A stretch of DNA of 64,000 nt from JACOTK01 sp963743945 (GCA_963743945.1 CAVURO010000004.1:62001-126000); one strand, 5' to 3'. Shown: positions 16,956-26,118, counted from the first letter of the stretch. Translations and numbers: made by a program. Notes: generated by a model from the letters alone, not told the origin.

Positions 16956-17876
16956 TCAGGTCACGGGCAGGAGATCAAGCTCTCGGAGCCTGCCCGATGT
17001 CAGATCGATGGCATCGAGGATCGCAGGGGCATCTGCGTGGTTCATCAGCGAGGCGTAGGTCGCTCCCGCGCAGGCCAACGTCACGGCAAGCGCCTGACGT
17101 TCCTGACTCGGGACCTCGAGGAAGCCGAGCGTCCGTGCGCCCTCGATGAGGTGAAACCAGTCCAGGAGCCCGGCGACGGCGATCTCCGGTCCCTGGCCGA
17201 ACTGTCCGGAATGTCGGCGAAACGAGCTGAGTTCCTCGGCGCAGTACCAGGCGTCCCCGGCGGCGAGGAGTTTGAGCCACAGGGCGACGTCGCCGTTGAC
17301 CTTGGGGTACCAGCCGGGGAAGTGCCAGAGACGTTCGGCGTCGACGGCGTTGCGGCGGAAGAGCACGGTCGAAAGCTCGCCGATGCGATTGCAGTTGGTC
17401 TCGAGAAGATGATCTCCGAGGAGGATCCCGGGAATGCGACTACTCGACTGCACGATGGCCGTGGTTGATGCGTCGTCCGGACAGACGTGGCCCGCGGCGT
17501 CGATGATCCGGCGCTTTGAGGTCGCCATCACGATGCTCTGATCCGATCCCATCCCCGAGAGGAGGTGCTCGATGCAGCCAGGGTCGAGCAGATCGTCCTG
17601 GAGCACGAACTTGACCAGATCGGACGAGGCGGCCTTCAGGAGTCGGATGGGATTGGCGAAGATCCCGATGTTCTCGTGTGCATCGAGACGGACCCGATCG
17701 TCCTCGGCCTCGAACTGCCTCACGATCTCCGGCGTGCCATCGGTCGACCCGTCGTCGGAGACGATGATCTCGAGGTGCTCATGAGATTGGCGGAGCACCG
17801 ATGCAAGCGTCTGAGCGACGAACTCCCCACCGTTGAAGGTGGGGATCAGCACGCTCACGAGTGGGTTCCCGCTCAT
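16956..17876 (-). CDS. Glycosyltransferase family 2
   Basis: 306 residues from ATG 17876. GT-A fold N-terminus VSVLIPTFNGGEFVAQTLASV, nucleotide-binding SDDGSTDGTPEI, and a DxD-like LQDDLLDPG metal motif near residue 100. It transfers a sugar from an activated donor; no transmembrane segments. Its start overlaps the aminotransferase stop by 4 bp, placing it last in the minus-strand glycan operon. Donor and acceptor cannot be told. Confidence 0.85.
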   Translation of the reverse strand: MSGNPLVSVLIPTFNGGEFVAQTLASVLRQSHEHLEIIVSDDGSTDGTPEIVRQFEAEDDRVRLDAHENIGIFANPIRLLKAASSDLVKFVLQDDLLDPGCIEHLLSGMGSDQSIVMATSKRRIIDAAGHVCPDDASTTAIVQSSSRIPGILLGDHLLETNCNRIGELSTVLFRRNAVDAERLWHFPGWYPKVNGDVALWLKLLAAGDAWYCAEELSSFRRHSGQFGQGPEIAVAGLLDWFHLIEGARTLGFLEVPSQERQALAVTLACAGATYASLMNHADAPAILDAIDLTSGRLRELDLLPVT

Positions 17877-19003
17877 GGCACGGAGGCGGCTGCGGGGTGC
17901 GAGCCGGCGCGCGTCCGCGCTCCCCTGACAGCCTCGACGACCGCGCTTGCGGTGCCGCTCCGGTGTGCAGGACCGATGGGGAGACTGAGGCAGGTTCGCG
18001 CCCATTCCTCGGCCACGGGGAACGAGCCCGTCGCAAGGTCTCGGTAGGCACCGCTGAGATGAGGCGGGATGGGGTAGTGGACGGACGTCTCGATGCCCTG
18101 TCCGTGCAGCGTGCGCGCCAGGCCGTCGCGGTCCCCGTCTCGCAGCACGAACAGATGCCAGACGGGCGTCGCACGTGGGTCGACCACGGGAAGGGTCACC
18201 TCGGCATCCGCAAGACCCTCGAGGTAGATGTCGGCAAGCCTTCTTCTCGACGCGTTCCATGCATCGAGATGCGTGAGCTTTGCGGACAGGACCGCTGCCT
18301 GGATCTCGTCCAGGCGTGAGTTCCCTCCGATGACCTCGTGGTGGTACCGCTCGGTCGAACCGTAGTTGCGGAGACGCCGAACACGCTGCGCCAGCTCCCG
18401 ATCGTTGGTCACCACGGCTCCGCCGTCACCGATGGCCCCCAGGTTCTTTCCGGGGTAGAAGCTGAATCCAGCGGCGCGGCCGAGGGATCCGACCCTTTGG
18501 GAGTGCCAGAGGGCACCATGCGCCTGGGCGGCATCCTCGATGACCGCGAGCCCATGCCTCTCCCCGATCCTGGCGATGGCGTCCAGGTCGGCAGGGCCTC
18601 CGTAGAGATGCACGGGCACGATCGCCGCAGTCCGAGGAGTCACGGCGGACAGCACGCACGAAGGATCGATGTTGCCGGTGTCCCGTTCGACATCCACCCC
18701 TACGGGTGTTGCGCCCGTCGCGGTGACTGCCAGCCAGGTGGCGATGAAGGTGTGGGCAGGGACGATGACCTCGTCGCCCTCGCCGATTCCGAGGCCGGTC
18801 AGGATGAGACGCAGGGCATCGAGACCGTTGCCCACGCCGATGGCGGCGTCAACGCCCACGTAGTCCGCCCACTCGGCTTCGAACCGCTCGAGCTCAGGGC
18901 CGAGCACGTATCGTCCCGACCCCACGACCCGCCGGACGGCCTGATCGATGGCCTCGCGGGCATCGGCACTCGCATCACCGACGTCGTAGAAGGGGATCCG
19001 CAT
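17873..19003 (-). CDS. DegT/DnrJ/EryC1 sugar aminotransferase
   Basis: 376 residues. PLP-dependent fold with IPFYDVGDASADAREAI at the N-terminus, GVGNGLDALRLIL, PAHTFIATWLAV, VIEDAAQAHGA and the PLP-lysine region FSFYPGKNLGAIGDGG. It converts a keto sugar nucleotide to an amino sugar. The QdtA/FdtA-type ketoisomerase directly upstream (14-bp gap) points to a dTDP-3-keto-6-deoxyhexose substrate, giving dTDP-Qui3N or dTDP-Fuc3N (FdtB/QdtB role). That product is inference from the pairing. Confidence 0.9.
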   Translation of the reverse strand: MRIPFYDVGDASADAREAIDQAVRRVVGSGRYVLGPELERFEAEWADYVGVDAAIGVGNGLDALRLILTGLGIGEGDEVIVPAHTFIATWLAVTATGATPVGVDVERDTGNIDPSCVLSAVTPRTAAIVPVHLYGGPADLDAIARIGERHGLAVIEDAAQAHGALWHSQRVGSLGRAAGFSFYPGKNLGAIGDGGAVVTNDRELAQRVRRLRNYGSTERYHHEVIGGNSRLDEIQAAVLSAKLTHLDAWNASRRRLADIYLEGLADAEVTLPVVDPRATPVWHLFVLRDGDRDGLARTLHGQGIETSVHYPIPPHLSGAYRDLATGSFPVAEEWARTCLSLPIGPAHRSGTASAVVEAVRGARTRAGSHPAAASVP

Positions 19004-19017
19004 GCCGGCGTTGTCGC

Positions 19018-19512
19018 TCACGACGAGGCTTGACGCAGCGCGTCGATGGCGAAGTCGTTGTACTCGCGGTAGTAGTCGGCCTCGTCGTAGGGGGCGCTGG
19101 CAAGCACCAGGCAGACCGATCCGCCGGAGAAGTTGTCGATCTCCCGCCACACCATCGGGCACACGAGCAGCCCGTAGTTGGAACGGTTCAAGTGGAAGCG
19201 TCGCTTCCCGAAGCCGTCGTCGAGGACCACGTCGAAGCTTCCGGACATCGCGATGATGAGTTGTTGCAGGTCCCGATGAGCGTGGCCTCCCCGCTCCGCT
19301 CCTCCCGGCACGTCGTAGAGGTAGTAGACCCGTTCGATGGCGAAGGGGACATGTCGGTTTCCCTCGATGAAGCTCAGGTTGCCGCGCTCCTCCTTGACCA
19401 CAGGGAGGTCGACCACTCGACATCGCTCGACCGGCCTGAGTGCCTTGCGATCCGTCCGATCCGTGTCGTCTGCGGCAGCGACATCCCAGTCCTGCGGCGT
19501 TGCCGATGTCAT
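19018..19512 (-). CDS. FdtA/QdtA-type sugar 3,4-ketoisomerase (cupin)
   Basis: 164 residues. GNLSFIEGNRHVPFAIERVYY, ERGGHAHRDLQQLIIAMSG and DNFSGGSVCLVLASAPYDEADYYR form the WxcM/QdtA cupin domain. The enzyme isomerises dTDP-4-keto-6-deoxyglucose to the 3-keto form. The first 25 residues before the cupin are acidic and not conserved in relatives. It is paired with the DegT aminotransferase. RmlA and RmlB, needed to make the substrate, are not in the window. Confidence 0.85.
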   Translation of the reverse strand: MTSATPQDWDVAAADDTDRTDRKALRPVERCRVVDLPVVKEERGNLSFIEGNRHVPFAIERVYYLYDVPGGAERGGHAHRDLQQLIIAMSGSFDVVLDDGFGKRRFHLNRSNYGLLVCPMVWREIDNFSGGSVCLVLASAPYDEADYYREYNDFAIDALRQASS

Positions 19513-19604
19513 GGTGTCCCATCGGCATGGGAGGTCGCGTGTTGAGGGTGGCCGAACCGGTCCCCGGAGCCCGTACGGGGTGGACGCGATCCGCTGGACA
19601 GGGT

Positions 19605-20336
19605 CTACAGCGGACGACGAGCGGTCACGCCGATGTTGGCCAACATGGACGCGGGCATCTCGGAGCTGATCCGGTTGCACGCGGCAAGGAGCGCGGTCGG
19701 CAGGTCCAGCATCATGGCGTTCGGAAGCATCTTGAGGAAGTAGCCGAACTCGCCCACCACATCGAAGCCCGCCGCTGCGAGATCGTGTCGCAAGGTGTCG
19801 ATGCCGTAGACGCGTTGGTGGCCGACGAGGCGATCCCGTTCGGAGAGTGAATCAAGCTCGGGTTGGATTCCCATGAGGACGGCGAGGCGTCGGTGAAGTG
19901 ATTCCCTGTTCGGCGTCACCGCCGTGAGCACTCCGCCGGGGTGAAGCCATCCCCGGATGTGGCCGGCGAGGCCGACCGGGTCGTCGACGTGTTCGAGAAC
20001 ATGCAGCGCAAGCACGGCGTCATACCGATCATCCGGATCGAAGGTCTCGAACAGGTCGGTGTGCACGACGAGGCCGGGGTGGCGCCGGCGTGCGACATCG
20101 GCAAGCACGGGTGATCCCTCGACCACCTCGACCTGCAGTCCGGCCCTCAACAACTCCGTGGTGATGCAACCTGTTCCGTAGCCCATCTCCAGAACGCGCC
20201 TCGTGGTGTCCAGGGTCTCGAGGATGCTCGCGATGCTCTCGCGCTGGGCCATCTCCTCGATGTCGACGTCCTCGATCTGGTCGTTGAGGTAATAGGTGTG
20301 GGCGAACGAGTCGAGGGTTTCGGGGGTGAGCGTCAT
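19605..20336 (-). CDS. Class I SAM-dependent methyltransferase
   Basis: 243 residues from ATG 20336. SAM-binding motif I VLEMGYGTGCITTELLRAG, motif II VEVVEGSPVLADVA, and LHVLEHVDDPVGLAGHIRGWL followed by HPGGVL. Cytosolic, small-molecule type. In this cluster it probably methylates a sugar or glycan intermediate. It lies 92 bp upstream of the ketoisomerase and 11 bp downstream of the flavoprotein gene. Confidence 0.85.
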   Translation of the reverse strand: MTLTPETLDSFAHTYYLNDQIEDVDIEEMAQRESIASILETLDTTRRVLEMGYGTGCITTELLRAGLQVEVVEGSPVLADVARRRHPGLVVHTDLFETFDPDDRYDAVLALHVLEHVDDPVGLAGHIRGWLHPGGVLTAVTPNRESLHRRLAVLMGIQPELDSLSERDRLVGHQRVYGIDTLRHDLAAAGFDVVGEFGYFLKMLPNAMMLDLPTALLAACNRISSEMPASMLANIGVTARRPL

Positions 20337-20347
20337 CGGTCTGCCTT

Positions 20348-21739
20348 TCAGATGTGGAGCGCGACGTCGCTCGCGGCGCCGACGAGGATCCCCTGGAGGA
20401 TCTGTTCGTTGAGGGAGTCGGCTCCGGGGCCGAGAATGCCACCGACGAGCTCGACCTCGAGTGCTCGATTGTGGAACGCCTCCAGTCCTTCTCGATGATG
20501 GGCGACAGCGGCTCGAGTCGGAGCCCGGACGATGGCTGCCCGAAGTTCGTGGACGATCTCGATCGGCGTTCCGAGCCGGGCGATTCCGCATCGATCGAGC
20601 GCATCCGCGACGAGCGGTGCCGTGGGTCCGGCGAAGTCGTGAGCCGACTCGACGACATGGAGCCGAAACCCCGGCCTGGTGATCCCTCCGTGGCTCACTC
20701 GCAGGGCGGGTAGATCGGCGTCGCCGATCAGGATGGTCGAAGGATCGTCCGCGATGTCCTCCTCGGCGACCTCGGTCCAGGCGAGGTGCATCTGCAACCG
20801 GGGCGATCCGTACTCGATCCCGCAGGCGCGGAAGACCTCGTCCGCACCGAGTCCGATGATCGGCCGCGCGACATCCAGCGAGCGGCCACACGAGAATGCA
20901 AGGTTCGTACGTCCCCGCGTGCCGGCGCCGAGTGCGACCAACGTGGCGACGGCGTTCACCTCGACCAGCGGATGGGAGACGACACGGTCGATCAGTCGCT
21001 GTACGACGGTGTCGCATCCGCCCGAGGCATCCACGTGGAAGGGTCGGTACGGGCGATAGGAGGGTTCCCGGCCGCGAGCGGCTTCGCCGACGGTCCTGGG
21101 GTGATAGAGCGGCATCCAGGTCTTTCGCCGGAGCGCCGCGACGACGTCGGCCGATCCGTTGGGCGTGATCTTGGTGCACAGGGGCTCGATCAACCGCTCG
21201 TGGAAGGTGTCGCCATGGTTCGCCCTTGAGGCCGTCTCCAGGTCGATCTCCCAGAGGTCGACGCCGGCATCGAAGACCCCCGAAGCGCCGAAGTGTTCCA
21301 TGGACCGGTCGGCTTCGCCTGCGATGAGGTCGGCCGTTTCGTCCCCGACGATCTGTCGGAGCGGGGAGAGGTCGGCGGTGACGTGGATGTCGTCGTGAAC
21401 CCTGCCCTCGAAGGCGAGACGAGGACGGCCGACCTCGAAGAGCTCACCGTCGGTCATCTCGTCGATCCACGTCCGGATCAACGAGATGTACGGCGCGTGG
21501 CCGACGGGTCCCGGCTGATAGGCCTCGAGAGGCGGCGGCCGGGAGGTCGCTCCGTAGTCGAGCTCGAGCAGGCGCAGGCCCAGCTGAAGGGTTCGGCCGG
21601 CGACCTTGTGCGATGCGAATCCGCCGCACAGCGGGCCCTCGGGTACGAAGAGCTCAACTCGTTGGCCGGCGTGCGCGAGGGTGTCGGCGGCAACGAGAGC
21701 GGCAACGCCACCTCCCACGACCACACGGGGGTCACCCAT
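20348..21739 (-). CDS. FAD/NAD(P)-binding oxidoreductase, Glf/amine-oxidase-like
   Basis: 463 residues from ATG 21739 (an in-frame ATG at 21751 is also possible). The N-terminal Rossmann motif VVVGGGVAALVAADTLAHAG, an Arg/Gly second motif GPLCGGFASHKV, and a C-terminal FAD-closing region place it in the large FAD-dependent oxidoreductase group that includes UDP-galactopyranose mutase and protoporphyrinogen oxidase-like enzymes. Specific function is unknown. Its start overlaps the preceding methyltransferase stop, so it belongs to the glycan operon. Confidence 0.75.
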   Translation of the reverse strand: MGDPRVVVGGGVAALVAADTLAHAGQRVELFVPEGPLCGGFASHKVAGRTLQLGLRLLELDYGATSRPPPLEAYQPGPVGHAPYISLIRTWIDEMTDGELFEVGRPRLAFEGRVHDDIHVTADLSPLRQIVGDETADLIAGEADRSMEHFGASGVFDAGVDLWEIDLETASRANHGDTFHERLIEPLCTKITPNGSADVVAALRRKTWMPLYHPRTVGEAARGREPSYRPYRPFHVDASGGCDTVVQRLIDRVVSHPLVEVNAVATLVALGAGTRGRTNLAFSCGRSLDVARPIIGLGADEVFRACGIEYGSPRLQMHLAWTEVAEEDIADDPSTILIGDADLPALRVSHGGITRPGFRLHVVESAHDFAGPTAPLVADALDRCGIARLGTPIEIVHELRAAIVRAPTRAAVAHHREGLEAFHNRALEVELVGGILGPGADSLNEQILQGILVGAASDVALHI

Positions 21740-22436
21740 GGGCGAGGACATAGTTGATCGCAGCATGGTCGGGGAGGTGGCGTGCCGCCTCGACGAGACC
21801 CTCGAGAACCACGTCGGGCAACAACGCCATCTGGTCGTTCGCGTACGGCTTGAGCATGATTCCTCGGCTTTCCAGGAGGTGAAGGTCGGCGTCCGAAAGG
21901 AGACGCGCGAGCTCGTCGGCCGGCATCAGGCGGAGGGTGCCATAGGCCTCTCCCCGGGAACTCACCGCCAGGAGATCGTCGATCAAACCGGTCTCGAGCG
22001 CGACCAGTCGATGGATCGATCGCGGGTTCTGAAGCGTCACGTGAACCAGGCCGGTGGGTCGCAGGCGACTCCGACAGAGAGCGAGGATCTCGGAGGGGTT
22101 CGAGACCTCGTGCAGGACATTGCACAAGGTGATGTGGTCGTAGCAAGCCGAGTCGCCCGCGAGGTGGGCGGTGATGTCCGACTCCACAAAGGTGGCCTGG
22201 CCGAGGTTCCTCGCCCGGGCCCGCTCGAGATACCGAATCGATCGATCGACGCCGACCACGGTGACGCCTGCCTGCACGAACAGGGTGGTCATGAGGCCGG
22301 TCGCACAGCCAAGCTCGAGGAGCCGCTCTCCCGGAGCGAGGCGCTCGACGATCGCCCTGGCCGAGGCGATCGAGTACCAGGCGTCGAAGTCCGAGTCGGG
22401 GTCATAGATGGTCGAGTAGTCGGTCCCACTCTTCAT
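21732..22436 (-). CDS. Class I SAM-dependent methyltransferase
   Basis: 234 residues from ATG 22436, one base after the stop of the upstream GNAT gene. Motif I RLLELGCATGLMTTLFVQAG, motif II VVGVDRSIRYLERA, and a HEVSNPSEILALC region. Resembles ubiE/sugar O-methyltransferase-like enzymes. Likely modifies a precursor in the glycan pathway; substrate not readable. Confidence 0.85.
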   Translation of the reverse strand: MKSGTDYSTIYDPDSDFDAWYSIASARAIVERLAPGERLLELGCATGLMTTLFVQAGVTVVGVDRSIRYLERARARNLGQATFVESDITAHLAGDSACYDHITLCNVLHEVSNPSEILALCRSRLRPTGLVHVTLQNPRSIHRLVALETGLIDDLLAVSSRGEAYGTLRLMPADELARLLSDADLHLLESRGIMLKPYANDQMALLPDVVLEGLVEAARHLPDHAAINYVLAHG

Positions 22437-22437
22437 G

Positions 22438-23373
22438 TCATCGGCCGATCTGACGCACGAGATCGAGACGCAACTCACCGGCGGCGCCGATCGCCCGCTT
22501 GAACTGGATCAGGCCATGGTTGGGAACCCCGGCCTCGGTGGCGATGCCGAGGTCGACGGTTGTGACACCGCCTGCGAGGGCGAGGTCGACCACGTTGGCC
22601 GCCAGCACGTACATCGGTGAGCTCGGAAGTCCATGGCCGACCTCGTCGCCCCATCGGACGACCACGTCCCTCCCTGGAGCGACGCGGTAGATCAGGGCGG
22701 CCGCAACCATGGGGTGGGTCCCGAGGCCAACCATGGTGATGCGATCGGGAAACGTCTCGCGAGCACGCTGGACATACTCGTAGGTGAGGTTCATCGGTCG
22801 ACCCTTGGCTGCACGATTCCTGGCCAGCAGGTCGAAGGCCGTTCGCCAGTCGTCATCGGACTCCAAAGGTGCAAACGAAAGGCCGAACGCCTCCGCCTTG
22901 GCGAGGGCCTTGCGTGCCTCCTTCTTCAAGCCGGCACGGTAGGCATCGGGCGAGGTCGTGTGTCGAAGGTCGATCGTGAAGTTCAGCTCTGCCATCTCGA
23001 TACCGAAGCCGGCCTGAAGCAGCGTCTGTTGGACCACGACTTCGCCCGCCGACCATGACGCAGGTTTGCAGCGCACCCGGACCGTGGTGATCCGTTGCTC
23101 TCGAAGGGCATGGACAGCCCCCTCGACGAGGAGGATGATCTGCTCCGGCGGTTCCCAATCACGTACCAGGTCGATGCCCCCGAATGGTGCGCGAAAGCCG
23201 GAGACGAGCGATGTCCCCTCGATGACGCCGCTGAAGGAGCCCACCAGACGCCCCGTGGCGTCGTGATGGTCGTGATGGAAGAGCTGTTGATCCTCGCGCC
23301 GATGCAGTTCGTGATAACGGTCGTCGTTGAACAGGCAAAGGTGGTGACGCAGCGCTGGGGAGACAAACGACAC
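22438..23373 (-). CDS. GNAT/FemAB-like acyltransferase
   Basis: 311 residues with a double-GNAT arrangement. The N-terminal half has FSGVIEGTSLVSGFRAPFGG; the C-terminal half has LARNRAAKGRPMNLTYEY, MVAAALIYRVAPGRDVVVRW and NVVDLALAGGVTTVDLGIAT. This is the FemAB-type acetyltransferase layout. In this cluster an N-acylation of the amino sugar made by the DegT enzyme is a reasonable role, but that is inference. First gene of the minus-strand operon; the 138-bp gap to the divergent glycosyltransferase should hold both promoters. Confidence 0.75.
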   Translation of the reverse strand: MSFVSPALRHHLCLFNDDRYHELHRREDQQLFHHDHHDATGRLVGSFSGVIEGTSLVSGFRAPFGGIDLVRDWEPPEQIILLVEGAVHALREQRITTVRVRCKPASWSAGEVVVQQTLLQAGFGIEMAELNFTIDLRHTTSPDAYRAGLKKEARKALAKAEAFGLSFAPLESDDDWRTAFDLLARNRAAKGRPMNLTYEYVQRARETFPDRITMVGLGTHPMVAAALIYRVAPGRDVVVRWGDEVGHGLPSSPMYVLAANVVDLALAGGVTTVDLGIATEAGVPNHGLIQFKRAIGAAGELRLDLVRQIGR

Positions 23374-23511
23374 CCGTTCCCAGTCGGCACGGTGGCTGCG
23401 TGTGTGAGCATGGTGGAGCGAGAACCTTCACAACGTCGCGGAAGTGCCGACGGTTTGGGTGCACGGGTAGCCGGCGCTGGTGCCGTTGCTCCCCCGACCG
23501 AGGACGGTGGC

Positions 23512-24366
23512 ATGGAGGACCTTCCGAAGTGCAGCATCATCATCCCCCTGTACAACAGGGTGGACCTCACGCGGAGTTGTCTGGAGTCTCTCGTCGAGCA
23601 CACGCCACCTTCCACCTATGAGGTGGTGCTGGTCGACAACGCCTCCACCGATGAGACGGGGGCGCTGCTGAGCCAACTCGACGGCGATGTGGTGATCATT
23701 CGCAATGAGACGAACCAGGGGTTTGCCATCGCGTGCAACCAGGGAGCTGCGGCTGCCTCATCCGACCTGCTCCTGTTCCTCAACAACGACACGCAACTCC
23801 TACCGGGCTGGATAGAGCCGTTGTTGAGGGCAACGGTGGAACAGCCGCAGGTTGGCGCGGTGGGGGCAAAGCTGATCTATCCCGACGGAACGATCCAACA
23901 TGGTGGGGTCTCGATCATCCAGAACCGCATCGGCGGCTTGTTCGGCGGTTGGCACGATCACGTCGGCAAGCCGGCATCGTGGCCGGACGCGAACGTTGCC
24001 AAGTTTCGCAATGCCGTCACGGGGGCGCTCATGCTCGTACGCCGGAATGCCTTCGAGCAGGTGGGCGGGTTCGACACCCGCTATTGGAATGGCAACGAGG
24101 ACGTCGATCTGTGTCTCGCTCTGCGCGAGGCTGGATGGCAGGTGCTCTACGAGCCCGCCAGCACGGTGATCCATTACGAGTCCCAGAGCGGTCCCGAGCG
24201 TCACATCAGTGAGAACGAGAACAACGTGCTGTTGAGGGACCGGTGGAACGATGTCGTGTTGCCCGACATCGTCCTGATGCACGGCAGGGACCTTGCGGCG
24301 ATCGGGGGGTTTCCGCACCTGGCTCGCCGACAGCGCAAGAAGCGCACCGGAAGTGCCAGGCGGTGA
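23512..24366 (+). CDS. Glycosyltransferase family 2
   Basis: 284 residues from ATG 23512. CSIIIPLYNRVDLTRSCLES, VVLVDNASTDETGALLSQL, LLLFLNNDTQLLPGW with its metal-binding NND, and FDTRYWNGNEDVDLCLALRE are the standard GT2 rhamnosyl/galactofuranosyl-type motifs. Cytosolic with a basic C-terminus that may touch the membrane. Its stop overlaps the next glycosyltransferase start (GTGA), so the two are coupled. Confidence 0.85.
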   Translation: MEDLPKCSIIIPLYNRVDLTRSCLESLVEHTPPSTYEVVLVDNASTDETGALLSQLDGDVVIIRNETNQGFAIACNQGAAAASSDLLLFLNNDTQLLPGWIEPLLRATVEQPQVGAVGAKLIYPDGTIQHGGVSIIQNRIGGLFGGWHDHVGKPASWPDANVAKFRNAVTGALMLVRRNAFEQVGGFDTRYWNGNEDVDLCLALREAGWQVLYEPASTVIHYESQSGPERHISENENNVLLRDRWNDVVLPDIVLMHGRDLAAIGGFPHLARRQRKKRTGSARR

Positions 24367-25004
24367 TCTCCTTCGGTTGTTGCATCGCCTCGGAGGAGAA
24401 GTTCGCCCGGCACGCAGCGCCTGGACTCACCTTGAGCGCGGAACCCGACTCGCAGGTTGTCGAAACCTCCCACGCCACATCGATCCTCGAGGCCTACAAC
24501 GAGATCCTCGATCACTACTCCGGCAATGACGACCTCGAGGCCCTGGTCCTGCTCCACGAGGACACCGAGATACGTGACCCCGCGTTTTGCCGGAAGGTCC
24601 GAATGGCATTTCGTGACCCGTCGGTCGGCATCCTCGGTGTGATCGGGGCACAGGAGGTGACGGGCCTGAGATGGTGGGATGGGAGCGGCAAGGGTCGGGT
24701 CGGGGAATCCCGTGGTCGCATCGACTTCGGCCCGGGCGAGTCGGATGTCGATGCGGTGGATGGGCTCCTGCTCGTCCTCTCACCCTGGGTCGTCGCCAAC
24801 CACCGTTTCGACACGGGTTCCTTCGCCGGCTTCCATGCCTACGACGTGGACATCTGCTTTGCCGTTCGGGCGGCCGGCAAGCGGGTCAGGACGCTCGACG
24901 TCGACGTGTTCCATGCCACCAAGGGTGGATACGGCGACCAGGCGGCCTTCGCGCAAAGTGACGCCGTCTTCCGGAGGAAGTGGAACCTGAGCTCAGGCGG
25001 GTGA
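24363..25004 (+). CDS. StrF-type glycosyltransferase domain protein
   Basis: 213 residues from GTG 24363. EAYNEILDHY, LEALVLLHEDTEIRDPAFC, VGILGVIGAQEV, WWDGSG and the C-terminal GSFAGFHAYDVDICFAVRAAGKRVRTLDVDVFH match the GT-A-like StrF family found in surface-polysaccharide and streptomycin-type clusters. It ends inside a perfect palindrome shared with the convergent phosphatase gene. Confidence 0.8.
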   Translation: MISFGCCIASEEKFARHAAPGLTLSAEPDSQVVETSHATSILEAYNEILDHYSGNDDLEALVLLHEDTEIRDPAFCRKVRMAFRDPSVGILGVIGAQEVTGLRWWDGSGKGRVGESRGRIDFGPGESDVDAVDGLLLVLSPWVVANHRFDTGSFAGFHAYDVDICFAVRAAGKRVRTLDVDVFHATKGGYGDQAAFAQSDAVFRRKWNLSSGG

Positions 25005-25011
25005 GCTCAGG
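24986..25011. terminator. Palindrome spanning both stops of convergent genes
   Basis: CCTGAGCTCA at 24986-24995 pairs with TGAGCTCAGG at 25002-25011 around a 6-nt loop. It contains the TGA of the plus-strand glycosyltransferase and the stop of the minus-strand phosphatase. It has no T-tract, so it may act as a bidirectional terminator or an mRNA 3'-end stabiliser. Confidence 0.45.
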
Positions 25012-25577
25012 TGATGCGTCTCGCCGAACGACACGAGCGACGGGCCGGTCGGCGAGACGGCGATGCGGGTGATCGAAGCAGGCGCAACGTGCATGCGCCA
25101 TGACACCTCGATGCCGACCTGCAAGGCCCACGCCACCGCCGCCTTGATGGGCGACACGTGGGTGACAACCACGATGTCGCGCTCCGCTGCCTCCTCCGCC
25201 AGTTCGGCACATGCGTCTCGGACGCGCTCGGCCATGGTTTGCAGCGACTCGCCCGAGGGGGGCACGAAGCCGGGGTCGCTGCGCCACGCCTGCCAGACCT
25301 CCAACGGGATGTCCCGCATCGGCTGCTGGTCGTAGTCGCCATAGTCCAGCTCGATCCAACGTTGGTCGACGGCAACGGGATACCCGAGGGCCTCGGCTGT
25401 CTGTCGGGTGCGGGCCAGCGGGCTCGCCACCACCCGCATGGGAGGACGTCCCGCCAGCAGACGGGCCAGGTCGCCGGCCTGCGCGACACCCAACTCGTCG
25501 AGCGAGGGGTCGGCGCGCCCGAGCAGGAGGCCGGCGGCATTGGATGCGGTGCGGCCGTGACGAGCGAGGATCAGCAT
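24993..25577 (-). CDS. Histidine phosphatase family protein
   Basis: 194 residues. LILARHGRTASNAAGLLLG carries the catalytic RHG; ASPLARTRQTAEAL, WIELDYGDYDQQP and VVVTHVSPIKAAVAWAL supply the other active-site residues. Phosphoglycerate-mutase-like fold; could be a phosphatase such as alpha-ribazole phosphatase or GpmB-like. It overlaps the convergent glycosyltransferase by 12 bp. Confidence 0.85.
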   Translation of the reverse strand: MLILARHGRTASNAAGLLLGRADPSLDELGVAQAGDLARLLAGRPPMRVVASPLARTRQTAEALGYPVAVDQRWIELDYGDYDQQPMRDIPLEVWQAWRSDPGFVPPSGESLQTMAERVRDACAELAEEAAERDIVVVTHVSPIKAAVAWALQVGIEVSWRMHVAPASITRIAVSPTGPSLVSFGETHHLSSPA

Positions 25578-25595
25578 CGGTTCATGCCGGGGCCT

Positions 25596-26081
25596 TCAGT
25601 CCACCAGACCGCGATCGAGGCGGCCGGTCCTGAGGAACAGTGAGCGACGGGCGGCATCGCCGAGATCGAAGCGCCTCCAGGCCCAGATCAACACCGCCAA
25701 CCCGGCAAGCTCCAACGGAACGTTCAACAGGCCTCGTTCGAGGCTGGGCAACCGATCGCCGGAAAATGACAGACCGCCGAGCGGCCACCAGAACGTCGAG
25801 GTGTCGGCCCACATGCCGTCGAACACGAGGTGCAGGAACATGCCGATGGGCACCACCAACAACCTGCGCCGCAACAGGCGTCTCCCCCGGGTCGCCAACA
25901 TGACGATCGTCAGCACCGCCACGCCTGCCAGGAACGTGTGCGCCACTCGGGGCGCCCCCCAAGGGGCGTCCACCACGTCGGGGGCGAGAGCACCGACCAT
26001 GACCAGTCGATGGTCGAACGAAGGGTCACGAAAGACCAGCCACACGGCAAGGAACGAGGAGCCGGCAAACCAGAACAGCAT
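25596..26081 (-). CDS. Membrane protein, possible metal-dependent hydrolase-like (YdjM/DUF457-type)
   Basis: 161 residues with about four hydrophobic helices (MLFWFAGSSFLAVWLVF, FLAGVAVLTIVMLA, LLVVPIGMFLHLVFDGMW, LELAGLAVLIWAW). The HRLVMVGALAPDVVD and HLVFDGMWAD patterns recall the His/Asp motifs of membrane-bound YdjM-like proteins. Function unknown. Follows the zinc-ribbon gene on the same strand after a 37-bp gap. Confidence 0.55.
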   Translation of the reverse strand: MLFWFAGSSFLAVWLVFRDPSFDHRLVMVGALAPDVVDAPWGAPRVAHTFLAGVAVLTIVMLATRGRRLLRRRLLVVPIGMFLHLVFDGMWADTSTFWWPLGGLSFSGDRLPSLERGLLNVPLELAGLAVLIWAWRRFDLGDAARRSLFLRTGRLDRGLVD

Positions 26082-26118
26082 GGTCTTGATCGAAACGAGC
26101 TCGGGTTCGGCGCGCCGC

